Shown here in pieces: positions 34,928-44,328 of a DNA stretch of 64,000 nt. A program made the translations under genes and the position numbers. Source of the stretch: Planctomycetaceae bacterium (GTDB lineage: Bacteria; Planctomycetota; Phycisphaerae; Sedimentisphaerales; Anaerohalosphaeraceae); NCBI GenBank assembly GCA_021372945.1, contig JAJFTK010000117.1, positions 23,217 through 87,216 of the forward strand, given 5' to 3'. The notes beneath the pieces are model-generated. The model was not told the DNA's origin. It was given only the letters and a program-made list of their open reading frames with translations, and did not search any database. How positions within the stretch are numbered: position 1 is the stretch's first letter; each line of letters begins with the position of its first letter.

Positions 34928-36316
34928 TTACCATTTCCCGGTTTTACGCTGCGGGGCCTTGGGGTGTGTCTTGAGACAGGCCTCTGTCTTTTCAAGCATT
35001 ACATCGGGAAGCTGATATGGCTGAAGTTTGCCGGACATAAATGCGTCGTAACCCGACAGATCCATCAGGCCATGACCGCTATAGGAGAAGAGGATCACTT
35101 TCTCCTTGCCTTCTTCTTTGGCCTTGTTGGCTTCCTGGATGGTCGCGGCGATGGCATGGCTGGTTTCCGGGGCACAGATAAAGCCCTCGGTTTGGGCCCA
35201 GGTCAGAGCAGCCTGGTAGCATTCCACCTGATCGATGGCACGAGGCTTGTGAAGGCCTTCGACGACGCACTGGCAAACAAGCGGTGACATGCCGTGGTAG
35301 CGCAAACCGCCGGCGTGAATGGGCGGCGGCACAAAATCGTGACCGAGACTATACATGGGAAACAGCGGCGTCATGCAGGCCGTATCGCCATGGTCATAGG
35401 CAAATGGCGCTCGTGTCAGCGTGGGGCACGCGGCGGGCTCGGCAGGGATGATCTCGATGTTGGCGCCGTTGATCTTGTCGGCGGTGAATGGAAACGCGAT
35501 GCCGGCAAAGTTACTGCCGCCGCCGGCACAACCAATGACGACATCCGGAAGCCGCTCGCCAATCTTCTTGAGCTGAGCCTTGGCCTCAAGGCCGATGATC
35601 GTCTGATGCAGCATGACATGGTTCAGCACGCTGCCGAGCGAATAGCGGGTCTGGCCTTTGGGATCGGTGACGGCCTGTTCAATGGCCTCTGAAATCGCCA
35701 TGCCAAGGCTGCCCGGCGTATCGGGATATTTTTCGAGGATCGCACGACCGGCATTTGTTTCGCTGCTGGGGCTGGCTACGCAATTGCCGTCCCACACCTG
35801 CATCATCAGCTTGCGGAAGGGTTTCTGGTCGAAGCTGATGCGAACCATAAAGATCTTGCACTCAAGGCCGATGAGCTTACAGGCAAAGGCCAGGGCCGCC
35901 CCCCACTGGCCTGCGCCGGTTTCGGTCGTAAGGCGTTTGATCCCAAACTGTTTATTGTACCAAGCCTGCGGGACCGCGGTATTGGGTTTGTGGCTTCCCG
36001 GAGGGCTGGTGCTTTCGTCTTTGTAGTAGATGCGGGCAGGCGTCTTGAGATACCGCTCCAGATACACCGCCCTTCTCAGGGGTGCCGGCCGCCAGCGGTA
36101 AAGGATGTCGAGGACTTCCTCGGGGATATCGATCCAACGCTGCGTGCTGACCTCCTGCTCAATGATGTTCATCGGAAAAACCGGGGCCAGCATCTCGGGC
36201 TTGACGGGGTTTCCATCGGGCCCGAGCGTCGGAAGCATCGGCGTGGGCAGGTCAGCGGCAATGTTATACCATTGACGCGGGATGTCTTTTTCATCCAGGT
36301 GAATTTTTCGATCCAT
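34928..36316 (-). CDS. trpB: Tryptophan synthase beta chain, TrpB2 type
   Basis: 462 residues, longer than the about 400 of TrpB1. The PLP Lys lies in [11 protein letters not shown]; the region [13 protein letters not shown], a Gly-rich [12 protein letters not shown] phosphate loop and the C-terminal ILFSYSGHG complete the fold. TrpB2 enzymes make tryptophan from indole and serine, often without a tight TrpA partner. It overlaps the trpR end by 26 bases, which points to translational coupling and self-contained control. No trpA or other trp genes are next to it. Confidence 0.92.
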   Translation of the reverse strand: MDRKIHLDEKDIPRQWYNIAADLPTPMLPTLGPDGNPVKPEMLAPVFPMNIIEQEVSTQRWIDIPEEVLDILYRWRPAPLRRAVYLERYLKTPARIYYKDESTSPPGSHKPNTAVPQAWYNKQFGIKRLTTETGAGQWGAALAFACKLIGLECKIFMVRISFDQKPFRKLMMQVWDGNCVASPSSETNAGRAILEKYPDTPGSLGMAISEAIEQAVTDPKGQTRYSLGSVLNHVMLHQTIIGLEAKAQLKKIGERLPDVVIGCAGGGSNFAGIAFPFTADKINGANIEIIPAEPAACPTLTRAPFAYDHGDTACMTPLFPMYSLGHDFVPPPIHAGGLRYHGMSPLVCQCVVEGLHKPRAIDQVECYQAALTWAQTEGFICAPETSHAIAATIQEANKAKEEGKEKVILFSYSGHGLMDLSGYDAFMSGKLQPYQLPDVMLEKTEACLKTHPKAPQRKTGKW

Positions 36317-36611
36317 TTTCTTCTCCTGAGTCTAAATAGGAATTACTGATTGATTCGGAATTTTTGAGAACCTTTGCTCCCCGCGTGATTTTGCATAGAC
36401 TGATCCCCAATTCGGAGGCGATCTGACGTTGAGAAGTACCTGCCTTGAGGCGTTTCATCAGATCCCATCGTAAGGCCAGGTCTCGCCGTTCTGCCGGCGT
36501 TAGAATCTCTTCCAAAAATGATTGCATCTTTTTAGAGTCCGTAATGTCACACAGGGCTTTGACAACTGACACATAACCGGATGCGATTTCTCCTGATCTG
36601 TTTCTAACCAT
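36291..36611 (-). CDS. trpR: Trp repressor-family DNA-binding protein
   Basis: 106 residues from ATG 36611. The alignment to TrpR is clear: a helical N-terminus ([23 protein letters not shown]), the helix-turn-helix [24 protein letters not shown] and a C-terminal helix. TrpR binds tryptophan and represses trp genes. The predicted start point falls at or next to the ATG, so the message may be leaderless. The target is probably its own operon with trpB. TrpR is best known from gamma-proteobacteria and Chlamydia. Confidence 0.85.
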   Translation of the reverse strand: MVRNRSGEIASGYVSVVKALCDITDSKKMQSFLEEILTPAERRDLALRWDLMKRLKAGTSQRQIASELGISLCKITRGAKVLKNSESISNSYLDSGEENGSKNSPG

Positions 36612-36617
36612 AGAATC

Positions 36618-36645
36618 ATTATAGAGGAAATCGGTAGAATGTAAA
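36618..36645 (-). promoter_or_regulatory. Strong promoter of trpR-trpB
   Basis: Minus strand TTTACA (36645-36640), 16-base spacer, perfect TATAAT (36623-36618). The expected start point, about seven bases on, is at 36611, the A of the trpR ATG. Confidence 0.65.
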
Positions 36646-36725
36646 GCATAAATGCCGATATTTAATGGACGTATGAGAAAATCGATCGCGATTCTAAGGA
36701 GCCATCGCGGATCGCAGAACATTGG

Positions 36726-37769
36726 TCAGGAAATTGGCGAGTTTTTGGACGCGATCAGCGGCTCCGCTTTTGCCGCATCGCCGCCGACTTTTTTCACGAA
36801 ACGCTCGACGATCTTTTTGACCAGAACTGCTTTTTGTCTTTCGGTAAGGCCTTCCAGCGACAGTTGCCCTCCCGCGTAGCTTGGATGCCCGCCGCCAGTG
36901 CCTTTGCGAGCAACGAGATGGCGGGCCACCTTGTCAGCACTCGCATCTTGGCGCGAGGTTCTCAGCGAAAGCAGCATCTTATCGCGGAAAAAACCGCACA
37001 CCATGACCCACTCGGTGCTATCCTCACGAAGCAGCAGATCGGCTACTTCGCCAATCATGTCCGGATTTTCAACCTCCCCCAGGTGAGTTACGATCGCATG
37101 GTCAATGACACGCGCGTTTTTCAGGGCGTCCACGAGCATCTGAAAATAAACCCGCTCGACTTTGCCGCGCTGAATATCGCTCAGCATGCGTTTGTTCGCA
37201 AGCGGGTACAAGTGCGTAATGGCCCGGATGTCGGCATGTACCGTATCCCTGCCCAGGTCCTGGGTGTCGGAGCGTATGGCATACAAGAGCGCCGTGGCCA
37301 GCGACATCTCCAGCTTGATCTTCGCGGCATTGAGGTATTCCACAAGGATCGTCCCCGTGGCGCCATACCTGCTGCGGATATCCGTAAAACGACAATGCCG
37401 GGTCAGCGGCCTGCAAGGGTGGTGATCGATCACGATGTCTGGTTCGATCTCGGAGGGCAGAGAATTGTTTCCCGCTCCGGGCTGAGTATCCACCATGGCG
37501 AACAATTCAAACTGTGACAGATCGAGCTGGCCGATCTGCCTCAGATTCAGGCCCAGATATTCGACCAGCGCCCTGTTCTCGGCGCGGCCAACCGTTCCGC
37601 CATGAGCGATCGAGCATTGCACTTCAGACAGCGTGTTCGCCAATTTCCGCAACGCGCAAGCCGAGGCGATCGAGTCGGGATCAGGGTTGTCCTGCATCGT
37701 GATCAGCATCGTGGTATGTCCCCGCAGGACCTGCGTCAATTGCTCCAGCTTGGATAGTGTTCTCCTCAT
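36726..37769 (-). CDS. DHH-family phosphoesterase (NrnA-like oligonucleotidase)
   Basis: 347 residues. Motif I is QDNPDPDSIASA, motif II is in AMVDTQPG, the DHH signature is VIDHHPC, motif IV is YAIRSDTQDLG, and the DHHA1 tail has GGHPSYAGGQL. Such enzymes degrade nanoRNA, cyclic dinucleotide products or pAp in the cytoplasm. Motif I usually has a His three residues before the Pro (THDNPDPD); here it is MQDNPDPD, with Gln in that place, which may affect metal binding or reflect a subfamily. Upstream of a DUF2179 gene in the reverse direction of transcription, same strand, six bases apart. Confidence 0.85.
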   Translation of the reverse strand: MRRTLSKLEQLTQVLRGHTTMLITMQDNPDPDSIASACALRKLANTLSEVQCSIAHGGTVGRAENRALVEYLGLNLRQIGQLDLSQFELFAMVDTQPGAGNNSLPSEIEPDIVIDHHPCRPLTRHCRFTDIRSRYGATGTILVEYLNAAKIKLEMSLATALLYAIRSDTQDLGRDTVHADIRAITHLYPLANKRMLSDIQRGKVERVYFQMLVDALKNARVIDHAIVTHLGEVENPDMIGEVADLLLREDSTEWVMVCGFFRDKMLLSLRTSRQDASADKVARHLVARKGTGGGHPSYAGGQLSLEGLTERQKAVLVKKIVERFVKKVGGDAAKAEPLIASKNSPIS

Positions 37770-37774
37770 AACGG

Positions 37775-38386
37775 CTATTTTCCTTTTCGAAATGGGCGCA
37801 ATAGAACGGCCGGTCCCAATGCCAAGCTGCGTGGAGCCATAAAGCGGCTGGCAGAAACGCTTCCGATCTCTTCGATCGTATAGAATGCCTGCGGATTAAA
37901 TGTTTTTATAATATCAATGATCTCGGTCACATTCCGCCGGGGCACCACCGTAAAGACAATATTTACAGAACCATAGGCCCCGGTGCCTTCAATGCAGGTC
38001 ACGCCGTATTCGCTTTGCTTGAAGGCCTCTACCAGTTTGGATGCGTTCTGATTAGTAATGATGCGGATCAGAACAACGCCCAGGGACAGCTTCTCGGTTA
38101 AGGTGATGCCGATGAAATTGCCTATCGCAAATCCCGAAGCATAGGCGACGTAGCACGCCGGATTGGTCAAGTTTGTCATGATCTGCCCGATCGCGGTCAG
38201 CCAGATCAAGACCTCGAAAAAGCCGGCACAGGCCGCCAAAACGCGGTACCCGCGAGAGACAAAGATAACCCTGGCGGTGCCGATGGTAACATCGCAGATA
38301 CGGGCACACAAAATGAACAAAGGCAGCAGCAGCCAGGAGAACAGCGGCGATCCTGAGAATGTTTCAAATATCGTCATCGCGTTCAT
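37775..38386 (-). CDS. DUF2179/DUF5698 (UPF0316) membrane protein
   Basis: 203 residues: three N-terminal membrane helices (SWLLLPLFILCARICDVTIG, VLAACAGFFEVLIWLTAIG, a third around CYVAYASGFAIGNFIG) and a soluble DUF2179 domain with VPRRNVTEIIDIIKTFNPQAFYTIEE. The family has no proven function; related soluble domains bind nucleotides in some proteins. Same-strand neighbours suggest an operon with the DHH gene. Confidence 0.85.
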   Translation of the reverse strand: MNAMTIFETFSGSPLFSWLLLPLFILCARICDVTIGTARVIFVSRGYRVLAACAGFFEVLIWLTAIGQIMTNLTNPACYVAYASGFAIGNFIGITLTEKLSLGVVLIRIITNQNASKLVEAFKQSEYGVTCIEGTGAYGSVNIVFTVVPRRNVTEIIDIIKTFNPQAFYTIEEIGSVSASRFMAPRSLALGPAVLLRPFRKGK

Positions 38387-38404
38387 CCGCTCCTTAACAC
38401 GACC

Positions 38405-39340
38405 TCAAAGGCAAGATCCCGTCACAGGTCGATCATGCACCGGCGGTTTGCGCCCGGCCGGCGCTGTCAAGCTCCGCTGAGCTTTCACGGATTCCTTGCA
38501 GTTTTTCCATTCGCACAGGCTGATCGTACCGTCCGGCGCAATACGCACGAAGTTCATCCGCATGCCGATCCAGCAACCGCTGTTACAATACCAGTCCCGG
38601 AAAAAACCGGCGGCGTGCGTATGCCCGGTAATGAGGTAGTCATAGTTTTCACGACGTTTGTGCAAATGATACAAAGCCATGATACCCCTGATCTGGCCTG
38701 GGTCTTGTGCGGGCGTGAGAGAATCCTGCAGCTTATGCGGCGGCTGGTCACTTGCGCTCTTTTCGAACAGGTTCAATGAATTGTTCCACACGCGCATAAA
38801 ACTACGGCTGACGGTCAGAAGGCTTTTTTCCGTAAAGCCGCCCGCCGATAGCAAAGGATGCCCCTTGCGGTCCTCCAGGATACCGGCCAGGATGGCCAGG
38901 ATGCGGCCCCATCGAGGCGTGCCATCGCGGCTGAACGGATCCAGTTCGTGGCCGTGCATGAACATGACCCGTTTGCCGGCGATGATCCGTTCGAAAGGAC
39001 CGGTCATTCGCTCTAAGAGCGGGTGTGCGAAAAGCCGTGTGCCGATGAGGTCCTCAAAATCACAATCATGATTTCCAAGAACATATGCCGCCTGCATGCG
39101 CCCCAGCCGGTCCATAATTCCGAGCCGCTGGATCAACACCTTTCCAATGTTGGATTGCCAAAACTCAAATAAGTCACCAAGAATAAAAAGCTCGGCATTG
39201 AGCTGCTCCACGTAGTCCAGAAAACGGCTCAGGTCACGTTCCTTGTGATCGAACGCGAAGTTATCACGGGGTCCGCCGTCACCCATGTGCAAATCGCTGA
39301 TGACAACGATCTGCCTTTCGTTTTTCATTGAACCGCTCAT
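38405..39340 (-). CDS. LpxH-like metallophosphoesterase
   Basis: About 311 residues from ATG 39340, one base after the upstream stop; ATG 39328 is an alternative. The calcineurin-type metal motifs are complete: ISDLHMGD, LGDLFEFW, LGNHDCDF, MHGHELD and TGHTHAAG. The length and DLFEFW resemble UDP-2,3-diacylglucosamine hydrolases of lipid A synthesis. An LpxH role fits the Kdo/Lpt genes elsewhere in the window but is not proven. Confidence 0.8.
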   Translation of the reverse strand: MSGSMKNERQIVVISDLHMGDGGPRDNFAFDHKERDLSRFLDYVEQLNAELFILGDLFEFWQSNIGKVLIQRLGIMDRLGRMQAAYVLGNHDCDFEDLIGTRLFAHPLLERMTGPFERIIAGKRVMFMHGHELDPFSRDGTPRWGRILAILAGILEDRKGHPLLSAGGFTEKSLLTVSRSFMRVWNNSLNLFEKSASDQPPHKLQDSLTPAQDPGQIRGIMALYHLHKRRENYDYLITGHTHAAGFFRDWYCNSGCWIGMRMNFVRIAPDGTISLCEWKNCKESVKAQRSLTAPAGRKPPVHDRPVTGSCL

Positions 39341-39341
39341 A

Positions 39342-40205
39342 TCAATCGAGTCGCACACCCCTGCGCTGCAGCCACAATTTTAACTCACCCATTTCCGAAT
39401 CGAACACTTCGTTGTCGTAGATCTCTTCGATTTGCTGGACCCGCTCCAGCAGTTCCGGCTCTTTCGCAACCAGATCAGTGACGCGCTTTTCAAATTCGTC
39501 CCCAAGCACGCGCAGGTCCTCGCAATCCAACTGCAGCCCGAGGATCCCGGAGATAAAACGCATCGCAGTCTCGATGCTCTTTGGGTTGTATCCCTGCACA
39601 TACGCCGGAACCTCGGCCACAAGCGAAATCATATCCAGGCCGACATGTCCGCAGCGGTCCAGCAGATAGATGATAAAGCTGCTTGGCCCCTCATAATTGC
39701 TGAAATGAAAGCCCTTCTTATCCAGCAGCCGCCGGAGTTTTTCGTTGCTGATCGAGCACGTGATCCTGGCTTCGCGCGTATGCGGTATAATGCCGGTTAC
39801 GGAACCAATAAACAAGACCATCTCTACGTTGAATTTCTGGCAAAGTTCAAGAAGATTGTCCGCATACCGGGACCAATTGATATTCGGCTCCTGGCCTTCA
39901 AAAAGAATAATTCCTCGTTCGGGATCGATCGAAAAGTTGTTTTTCGGGTAGTCAAATGACTCGATCACACCTTCCTCGAACTTGACGAAAGGACGAAATA
40001 AGGACGCATATTCCATTGAACCCGGGAAATTGAGGATATAAAAACCGTTTTCGTTCAATGTGGCAAAGGGCACGGCTCCCAGTTTGAGCTTAAGATACTC
40101 CATGCTGCCGGTCGAGACATCTCCCCCATCCATCCATCCGCTCAATCCCACGATCAAGGTGCATTTTTTTAATTTCGGCTCATGAAAGTACGTAATATCA
40201 CTCAC
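39342..40205 (-). CDS. PAC2-family protein (proteasome assembly chaperone-like)
   Basis: About 287 residues. I prefer GTG 40205, six bases after AAAGGG, giving MSDITYFHEPKLKKC; ATG 40218-40220 just upstream is an alternative. The PAC2 fold is shown by LIVGLSGWMDGGDVSTGSMEYL near the start, VLFIGSVTGIIPHTREARI in the middle, and the AEVPAYVQGYNPKS region, followed by a C-terminal coiled-coil (ELLERVQQIEEIYDNEV). Bacterial members occur in actinobacteria with and without proteasomes, and in planctomycetes, with unknown function. Confidence 0.8.
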   Translation of the reverse strand: MSDITYFHEPKLKKCTLIVGLSGWMDGGDVSTGSMEYLKLKLGAVPFATLNENGFYILNFPGSMEYASLFRPFVKFEEGVIESFDYPKNNFSIDPERGIILFEGQEPNINWSRYADNLLELCQKFNVEMVLFIGSVTGIIPHTREARITCSISNEKLRRLLDKKGFHFSNYEGPSSFIIYLLDRCGHVGLDMISLVAEVPAYVQGYNPKSIETAMRFISGILGLQLDCEDLRVLGDEFEKRVTDLVAKEPELLERVQQIEEIYDNEVFDSEMGELKLWLQRRGVRLD

Positions 40206-40576
40206 GTGCTGCCCTTTCATAAAAAGTCGAATTTATCGTGACATAATTCCCAAGGAGCGTCAATTCTTCTTTTTACTAAAAAAAATAAAAATTCTCACTA
40301 ATTTTTATCAATCTTTCCATTTGGTATGACTCTTACATCATGACCGCTTATGGCGACGGCAGAAGAAAAATCCATCTCTGCAAGGGTGAACAGCAGGACG
40401 ACAAATAATCACCCTTCACCATCCGGGGACGTTTCACCTGGTTACCTTTCACATCGTCCCCGGATTTCTTTTTCTCCCCTTCTTTCGAACATCAGGCCCG
40501 ATTTGAGGTAAACCTCATATTTACTTGCGTTTGGGCCGAAAGTATTCTAGGATACAACTTTTATTAGAGATAAGAG
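40206..40576. other. Divergent intergenic region
   Basis: Holds an A/T-rich stretch (40268-40312) next to the PAC2 start, the candidate RNA at 40382-40475, a palindrome TGAGGT-AA-ACCTCA (40504-40517), and a predicted promoter for the next gene directly after it (TTTACT 40520-40525, 17 bases, TATTCT 40543-40548). Confidence 0.5.
40382..40475 (+). ncRNA. Candidate small structured RNA with terminator
   Basis: Two hairpins follow each other: AAGGGTGA (40382-40389) with TCACCCTT (40409-40416), and ATCCGGGGACG (40421-40431) with CGTCCCCGGAT (40455-40465), an 11-base perfect stem. TTCTTTTTCT follows. The region lies between divergent genes (PAC2 and the secreted unknown) and contains no open frame of note. 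It could be a small RNA or the 3' end of one; no promoter is certain and I know no matching family. Confidence 0.4.
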
Positions 40577-41422
40577 ATGTCTAGAAGCTACTTTTTCTAC
40601 TCTATTATATCTTCTATAATTTATTTGGGCTGCAATGTCACCGCTGCAAATTCTGCAACGGGCCCGACACTGCAACTGGCATACGATTCCGCTGCGGAGG
40701 CATCCAACCCGGTGGATGCCTTCATGTACTTTGTGCCTCTGACGTCTCCCACTTCCATTGTTATTGCCACGCAGTCGAACAATACCCTCCGGGCAAAAGT
40801 TACCAGTTGGAAAACTGAACAGGCAGATGGCAAGGCGTATGTTGAATGTGATTTCACGATCAGCGGCGACGGGTCATACTGCGCATTCTATGATCCGAAC
40901 GAGATGATCCAGGATTGCAGTCATGAAAACGGACCTGAGGCTAGTGAGTACCCCGAACTGCTTGAGTGGATTCGGCTGAGCGGTTCCTGCCTCGGGCATA
41001 TCAGAGCGGTAGGCAAAGTGGCCGGCAATTCGGTAAAAATGGAGCGCATTGAAGTACGGTTCAATTACAGAGGAACGCAAAGCCCTGTTGAGGTCAGCAT
41101 TTACGATGTCCCCCGGGTTGATGGAGAGTTTCTCTATGCCAATCGCCGCAACTGCCGGATCGCGCGCATTAATAGCCTGCAGTTCAAACAATGCAGCAAT
41201 GGCCTGCCCCGCATGTCCGTCCAATTGGCGTCTATTCGGAAAGCGCATAGGCGAGATGGTTTTCTTTCCGGTTTGACGGCAATGATCGCGAATCTGCTTT
41301 CCACCACCACGCCGGTTTCCACGATTGGAAATGCGACGATGATGGAATTTGCCAAAGCCCTGTACGAAAAAGAACAAGCCTTTACTTTTCCGCAGGCGCG
41401 GAATTTCAAGATTCAGCTTTAG
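40577..41422 (+). CDS. Secreted or lipoprotein of unknown function
   Basis: 281 residues that I do not recognise. A short N-terminal hydrophobic stretch ends in IIYLGCNVTA, a possible lipobox or signal-peptidase site. The remainder is beta-rich and polar with five to six Cys residues (CSHENG, GSCLGH, RRNCRIARI, FKQCSNG), which could form disulfides in an extracytoplasmic place. A start ATG at 40577 follows GAGATAAGAG. Its 3' end overlaps the convergent folP end by 17 bases. Confidence 0.65.
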   Translation: MSRSYFFYSIISSIIYLGCNVTAANSATGPTLQLAYDSAAEASNPVDAFMYFVPLTSPTSIVIATQSNNTLRAKVTSWKTEQADGKAYVECDFTISGDGSYCAFYDPNEMIQDCSHENGPEASEYPELLEWIRLSGSCLGHIRAVGKVAGNSVKMERIEVRFNYRGTQSPVEVSIYDVPRVDGEFLYANRRNCRIARINSLQFKQCSNGLPRMSVQLASIRKAHRRDGFLSGLTAMIANLLSTTTPVSTIGNATMMEFAKALYEKEQAFTFPQARNFKIQL

Positions 41423-42275
41423 CTGTCCGCTCCGCGCGAACAATGGCATTCGCAACTGCCGCCGCATCGGACATCCCCTCGACATTGTGAACGCGCACGA
41501 TAGAGGCTCCCCTGGCGATGGAGATCGCCACGGCGGCGGCCGTACCAAAATCCCGCTGCGAAGCGCTCACCCGGCCGGTAAGTTTGCCGATGAAGCCTTT
41601 TCGGCTAGGCCCGGCCAAGACCCTGTAGCCTGAAGCGCACAGGACATCCAATTTGTTGAGCAACTGCAAATTGTGGTCCATCGTTTTGCCAAAGCCGATG
41701 CCAGGATCGAGAAAGATGTGTTCTCTTGGAACGCCGCTGCTTTCGACATTTTTGGCCCGCTCAAGCAAGAACTTGCAGACATCCCGCGTTACATCCGTAT
41801 AAACCGGGTGCTTCTGCATCGTAGCGGGCGTTCCCTGCATGTGCATGAGGATGACAGGCACGCCTTCCTTTGCGGCAAGGTTGACCATTGCCGGATGGGC
41901 CAGGGCAGTGATGTCATTGAGGATGCCGGCGCCGGCTTTTATGGCGGCGGCAGCCGTCTCGGGATCGGTGGTATCAATGCTGATTGGAATATTGACCGAC
42001 CGCGCCAATGCCCGGATGACGGGGACGGCGCGCCTGATCTGTTCCTGCGGGGCCACCGGCTGCGATCCGGGGCGCGTGGACTCAGCGCCGATGTCAATGA
42101 TGGCTGCGCCGCTATTGGCCATTTGGATGCCGTGCTCAACGGCCGCATCGATGTCCAGATAAAGTCCTCCGTCACTGAACGAATCCGGCGTGACATTTAG
42201 AATGCCCATGAGGATCGCACCGCGGGAAAAGTCCAGACGCCCGCGGGACCATTCAATTTTAGTCCGCAATTTCAT
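41406..42275 (-). CDS. folP: Dihydropteroate synthase (FolP)
   Basis: 289 residues from ATG 42275 with GGAGG four bases upstream; in-frame codons before it overlap pdxB and are Cys/Arg-rich shadow. Family motifs: GILNVTPDSFSDGG, IDIGAESTRPG, the DTTDPE and NDITAL strands, MHMQGTP, DPGIGFGKT, GPSRKGFIG and the final RVHNVEG. It joins pABA with the pterin pyrophosphate in folate synthesis. Coupled to pdxB by a 17-base overlap. Confidence 0.95.
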   Translation of the reverse strand: MKLRTKIEWSRGRLDFSRGAILMGILNVTPDSFSDGGLYLDIDAAVEHGIQMANSGAAIIDIGAESTRPGSQPVAPQEQIRRAVPVIRALARSVNIPISIDTTDPETAAAAIKAGAGILNDITALAHPAMVNLAAKEGVPVILMHMQGTPATMQKHPVYTDVTRDVCKFLLERAKNVESSGVPREHIFLDPGIGFGKTMDHNLQLLNKLDVLCASGYRVLAGPSRKGFIGKLTGRVSASQRDFGTAAAVAISIARGASIVRVHNVEGMSDAAAVANAIVRAERTAKAES

Positions 42276-43428
42276 GATCCTCCACGCGAAAACCGATCCC
42301 GCCGATCTTGTCACGAAGATCATCATTGCCCGCGGGCAGTTCAACGCGCGTATTTTGAAACTCGCGCCGAACGGGGTAATTCTTGCGCAGATTGTCGAAG
42401 AATATACCGCGCTCGGTTTCTTTCTGCAGAAGGATCTCCCGCATATTGAAATCGTCCCGGTTGATGACGTAAACCTGCTGCACAATATGATGCAGGATCG
42501 ACTCATGCGGCTCTTTTATATCCGCCGGAGCCAGGCGGATCCGCTCAACAGGCGGAGGCGGCAAAAAATCATTGATCGTGTGCGACGGCGTAATCCCGAA
42601 GTATCTGCATGCGGCCTCGTAGATCATTAGCAGCCCCGCGACTTTGCCATCAAAGGAATAGCCAGCGATGTGCGGCGTGGAAATGTTCACCTTTTGAAGC
42701 AGCCAGGGATCGACAGTCGGTTCGGTTTCCCACACATCCAGGACAACACCGCCGAGCCGCCCTGCCTGCATGGCACGGCGAAGCGCGATCTCATCGTGCA
42801 CCTTGCCCCTGGACGTATTCAAAAAGACGGCGCCGGGTTTTAGGGCGTCAAAGAACTTATCGTCCGCCAGATGCCAGGTTTTATCGCGCCCTTGCTTTGT
42901 AAGCGGCGTATGCAGGGTCACAAAATCGCAGCCGAAAACCTCTTCCAGCGGCCTATACTTGGGGTCCAGTGTTTTTCGGGACAGGGGCGGATCATTGAGT
43001 ACGACACGCATGCCAAGCGCGCGACATTTTTTTTCAACACGAGAACCAACATTGCCGACGCCGACAATGCCGATGGACTTGCCGTCCAGCGTCCACTTTT
43101 TCTTATTGGCTAAAACCAGCAGAGCGGCCGTAATATATTCAGCCACACTGTTGGCGTTGGACCCCGGCGCGGACGCAAATCCGATCGAGTGTTCCTGAAG
43201 AAAATTCAGGTCCACATGTTCAAAACCGATCGTCGCGGTCGCGACGAACTTTACCGGGGTACCGGCGAGCAATTGAGGTCCGACGTTGGTTATGCTGCGG
43301 ACAAGGAGAATATCCGCGTCGGCCAGCATTTGATTGGTCACTTGCCTGCCGCCAACCGCCACCACCTCGCCGAGTGAAGAAAAACATTCCCTGACGAAAG
43401 GGATATTCTGATCCGCTACAATCTTCAT
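42259..43428 (-). CDS. pdxB: Erythronate-4-phosphate dehydrogenase (PdxB)
   Basis: 389 residues. The N-terminus MKIVADQNIPF, the Rossmann motif GIVGVGNVGSR, LNTSRG, the catalytic region DVWETEP and HIAGYSFDGK are diagnostic for PdxB rather than general 2-hydroxyacid dehydrogenases. It oxidises 4-phosphoerythronate in the DXP-dependent pyridoxal phosphate pathway. Best known from gamma-proteobacteria and Bacteroidetes. Confidence 0.93.
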   Translation of the reverse strand: MKIVADQNIPFVRECFSSLGEVVAVGGRQVTNQMLADADILLVRSITNVGPQLLAGTPVKFVATATIGFEHVDLNFLQEHSIGFASAPGSNANSVAEYITAALLVLANKKKWTLDGKSIGIVGVGNVGSRVEKKCRALGMRVVLNDPPLSRKTLDPKYRPLEEVFGCDFVTLHTPLTKQGRDKTWHLADDKFFDALKPGAVFLNTSRGKVHDEIALRRAMQAGRLGGVVLDVWETEPTVDPWLLQKVNISTPHIAGYSFDGKVAGLLMIYEAACRYFGITPSHTINDFLPPPPVERIRLAPADIKEPHESILHHIVQQVYVINRDDFNMREILLQKETERGIFFDNLRKNYPVRREFQNTRVELPAGNDDLRDKIGGIGFRVEDHEIAD

Positions 43429-43470
43429 GGGCTTCCTCGTCCAGGCTTAATTCTGTGTATCTTATCTAAT

Positions 43471-44274
43471 TTATTCGTTGACGGCAATCGCTTTAAACCA
43501 CGTATAAAAAAAGGTGCCTTCATCGATCTCATCGACACGACTCAGATCCTTAATACCGGTTTCATAAACTGCGGCATCGACCAATTTGTCCGTCAGGATC
43601 TGCTCCTGGGCCGACTGGACCATCGGCACGATAATATGATCGACCATACCGTCCCGCAAGGGCCGATCCAATCGATCCGCGTAAAGCCAGGCGGGCGAAC
43701 AGGTCTTGATCCGCAAGCCTGCCTGCTCAAGCAGCGGCGTAAGTTTGCGGCCTATCGTGGGGTCGTGCCCCATCGCTTTCTGAGCGCGAATCAATCCATT
43801 CCATGCGGTTGCGGAGGCGGCCGTTTCCGGATGCCAGAAGCATGAGCCGTGGTCGCCCTCGATCACGGTTGCAGAGCCGCCGGAACGAAGCACCCTCTTC
43901 AATTCCCGCAAGGCCTTGACTGGCTCAGTCAAATGTTCCAGAACGAAGCAGACGAACACGTGGTCAAAACTTCCCTCGCTAAACGGCAATTCGTAAATGC
44001 TTGCCTTTTTAAGGGTCACATTTTCAAAGGCCTCAGCTTTTTTTAGCTGCGCCGCACAGGCAAGTGAATCCTCGGAAACATCGATACAGGTGAACTCTGT
44101 ATTCGGACTGCGGCGGACCAGCAGGCGCGTTTGAGCGCCGACGCCGCAACCCGCCTCCAGGACCTTCTCGCCGGCCCCGAATACAGTTGAGCCATGAATA
44201 ATAGCCTCCAGTATCTCAGCCTGTTCATAAAGCCGCTGCGTTTCTCGTTTTGAGTATCCATGCACATACGCCAC
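43471..44274 (-). CDS. Class I SAM-dependent methyltransferase
   Basis: 267 residues from GTG 44274 (AGGAG upstream). Motif I is VLEAGCGVGAQT, the acidic end of beta-2 is FTCIDVSE, and motif post-I to IV is FDHVFVCFVLEHL. A UbiE/menaquinone-methyltransferase-like fold without a clear substrate signature. It has a good promoter. Confidence 0.85.
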   Translation of the reverse strand: MAYVHGYSKRETQRLYEQAEILEAIIHGSTVFGAGEKVLEAGCGVGAQTRLLVRRSPNTEFTCIDVSEDSLACAAQLKKAEAFENVTLKKASIYELPFSEGSFDHVFVCFVLEHLTEPVKALRELKRVLRSGGSATVIEGDHGSCFWHPETAASATAWNGLIRAQKAMGHDPTIGRKLTPLLEQAGLRIKTCSPAWLYADRLDRPLRDGMVDHIIVPMVQSAQEQILTDKLVDAAVYETGIKDLSRVDEIDEGTFFYTWFKAIAVNE

Positions 44275-44328
44275 TTATATGCTCCTTTCAACGCCGGAAT
44301 CATGCAATAGTTGAGTACATGGTGCTTA

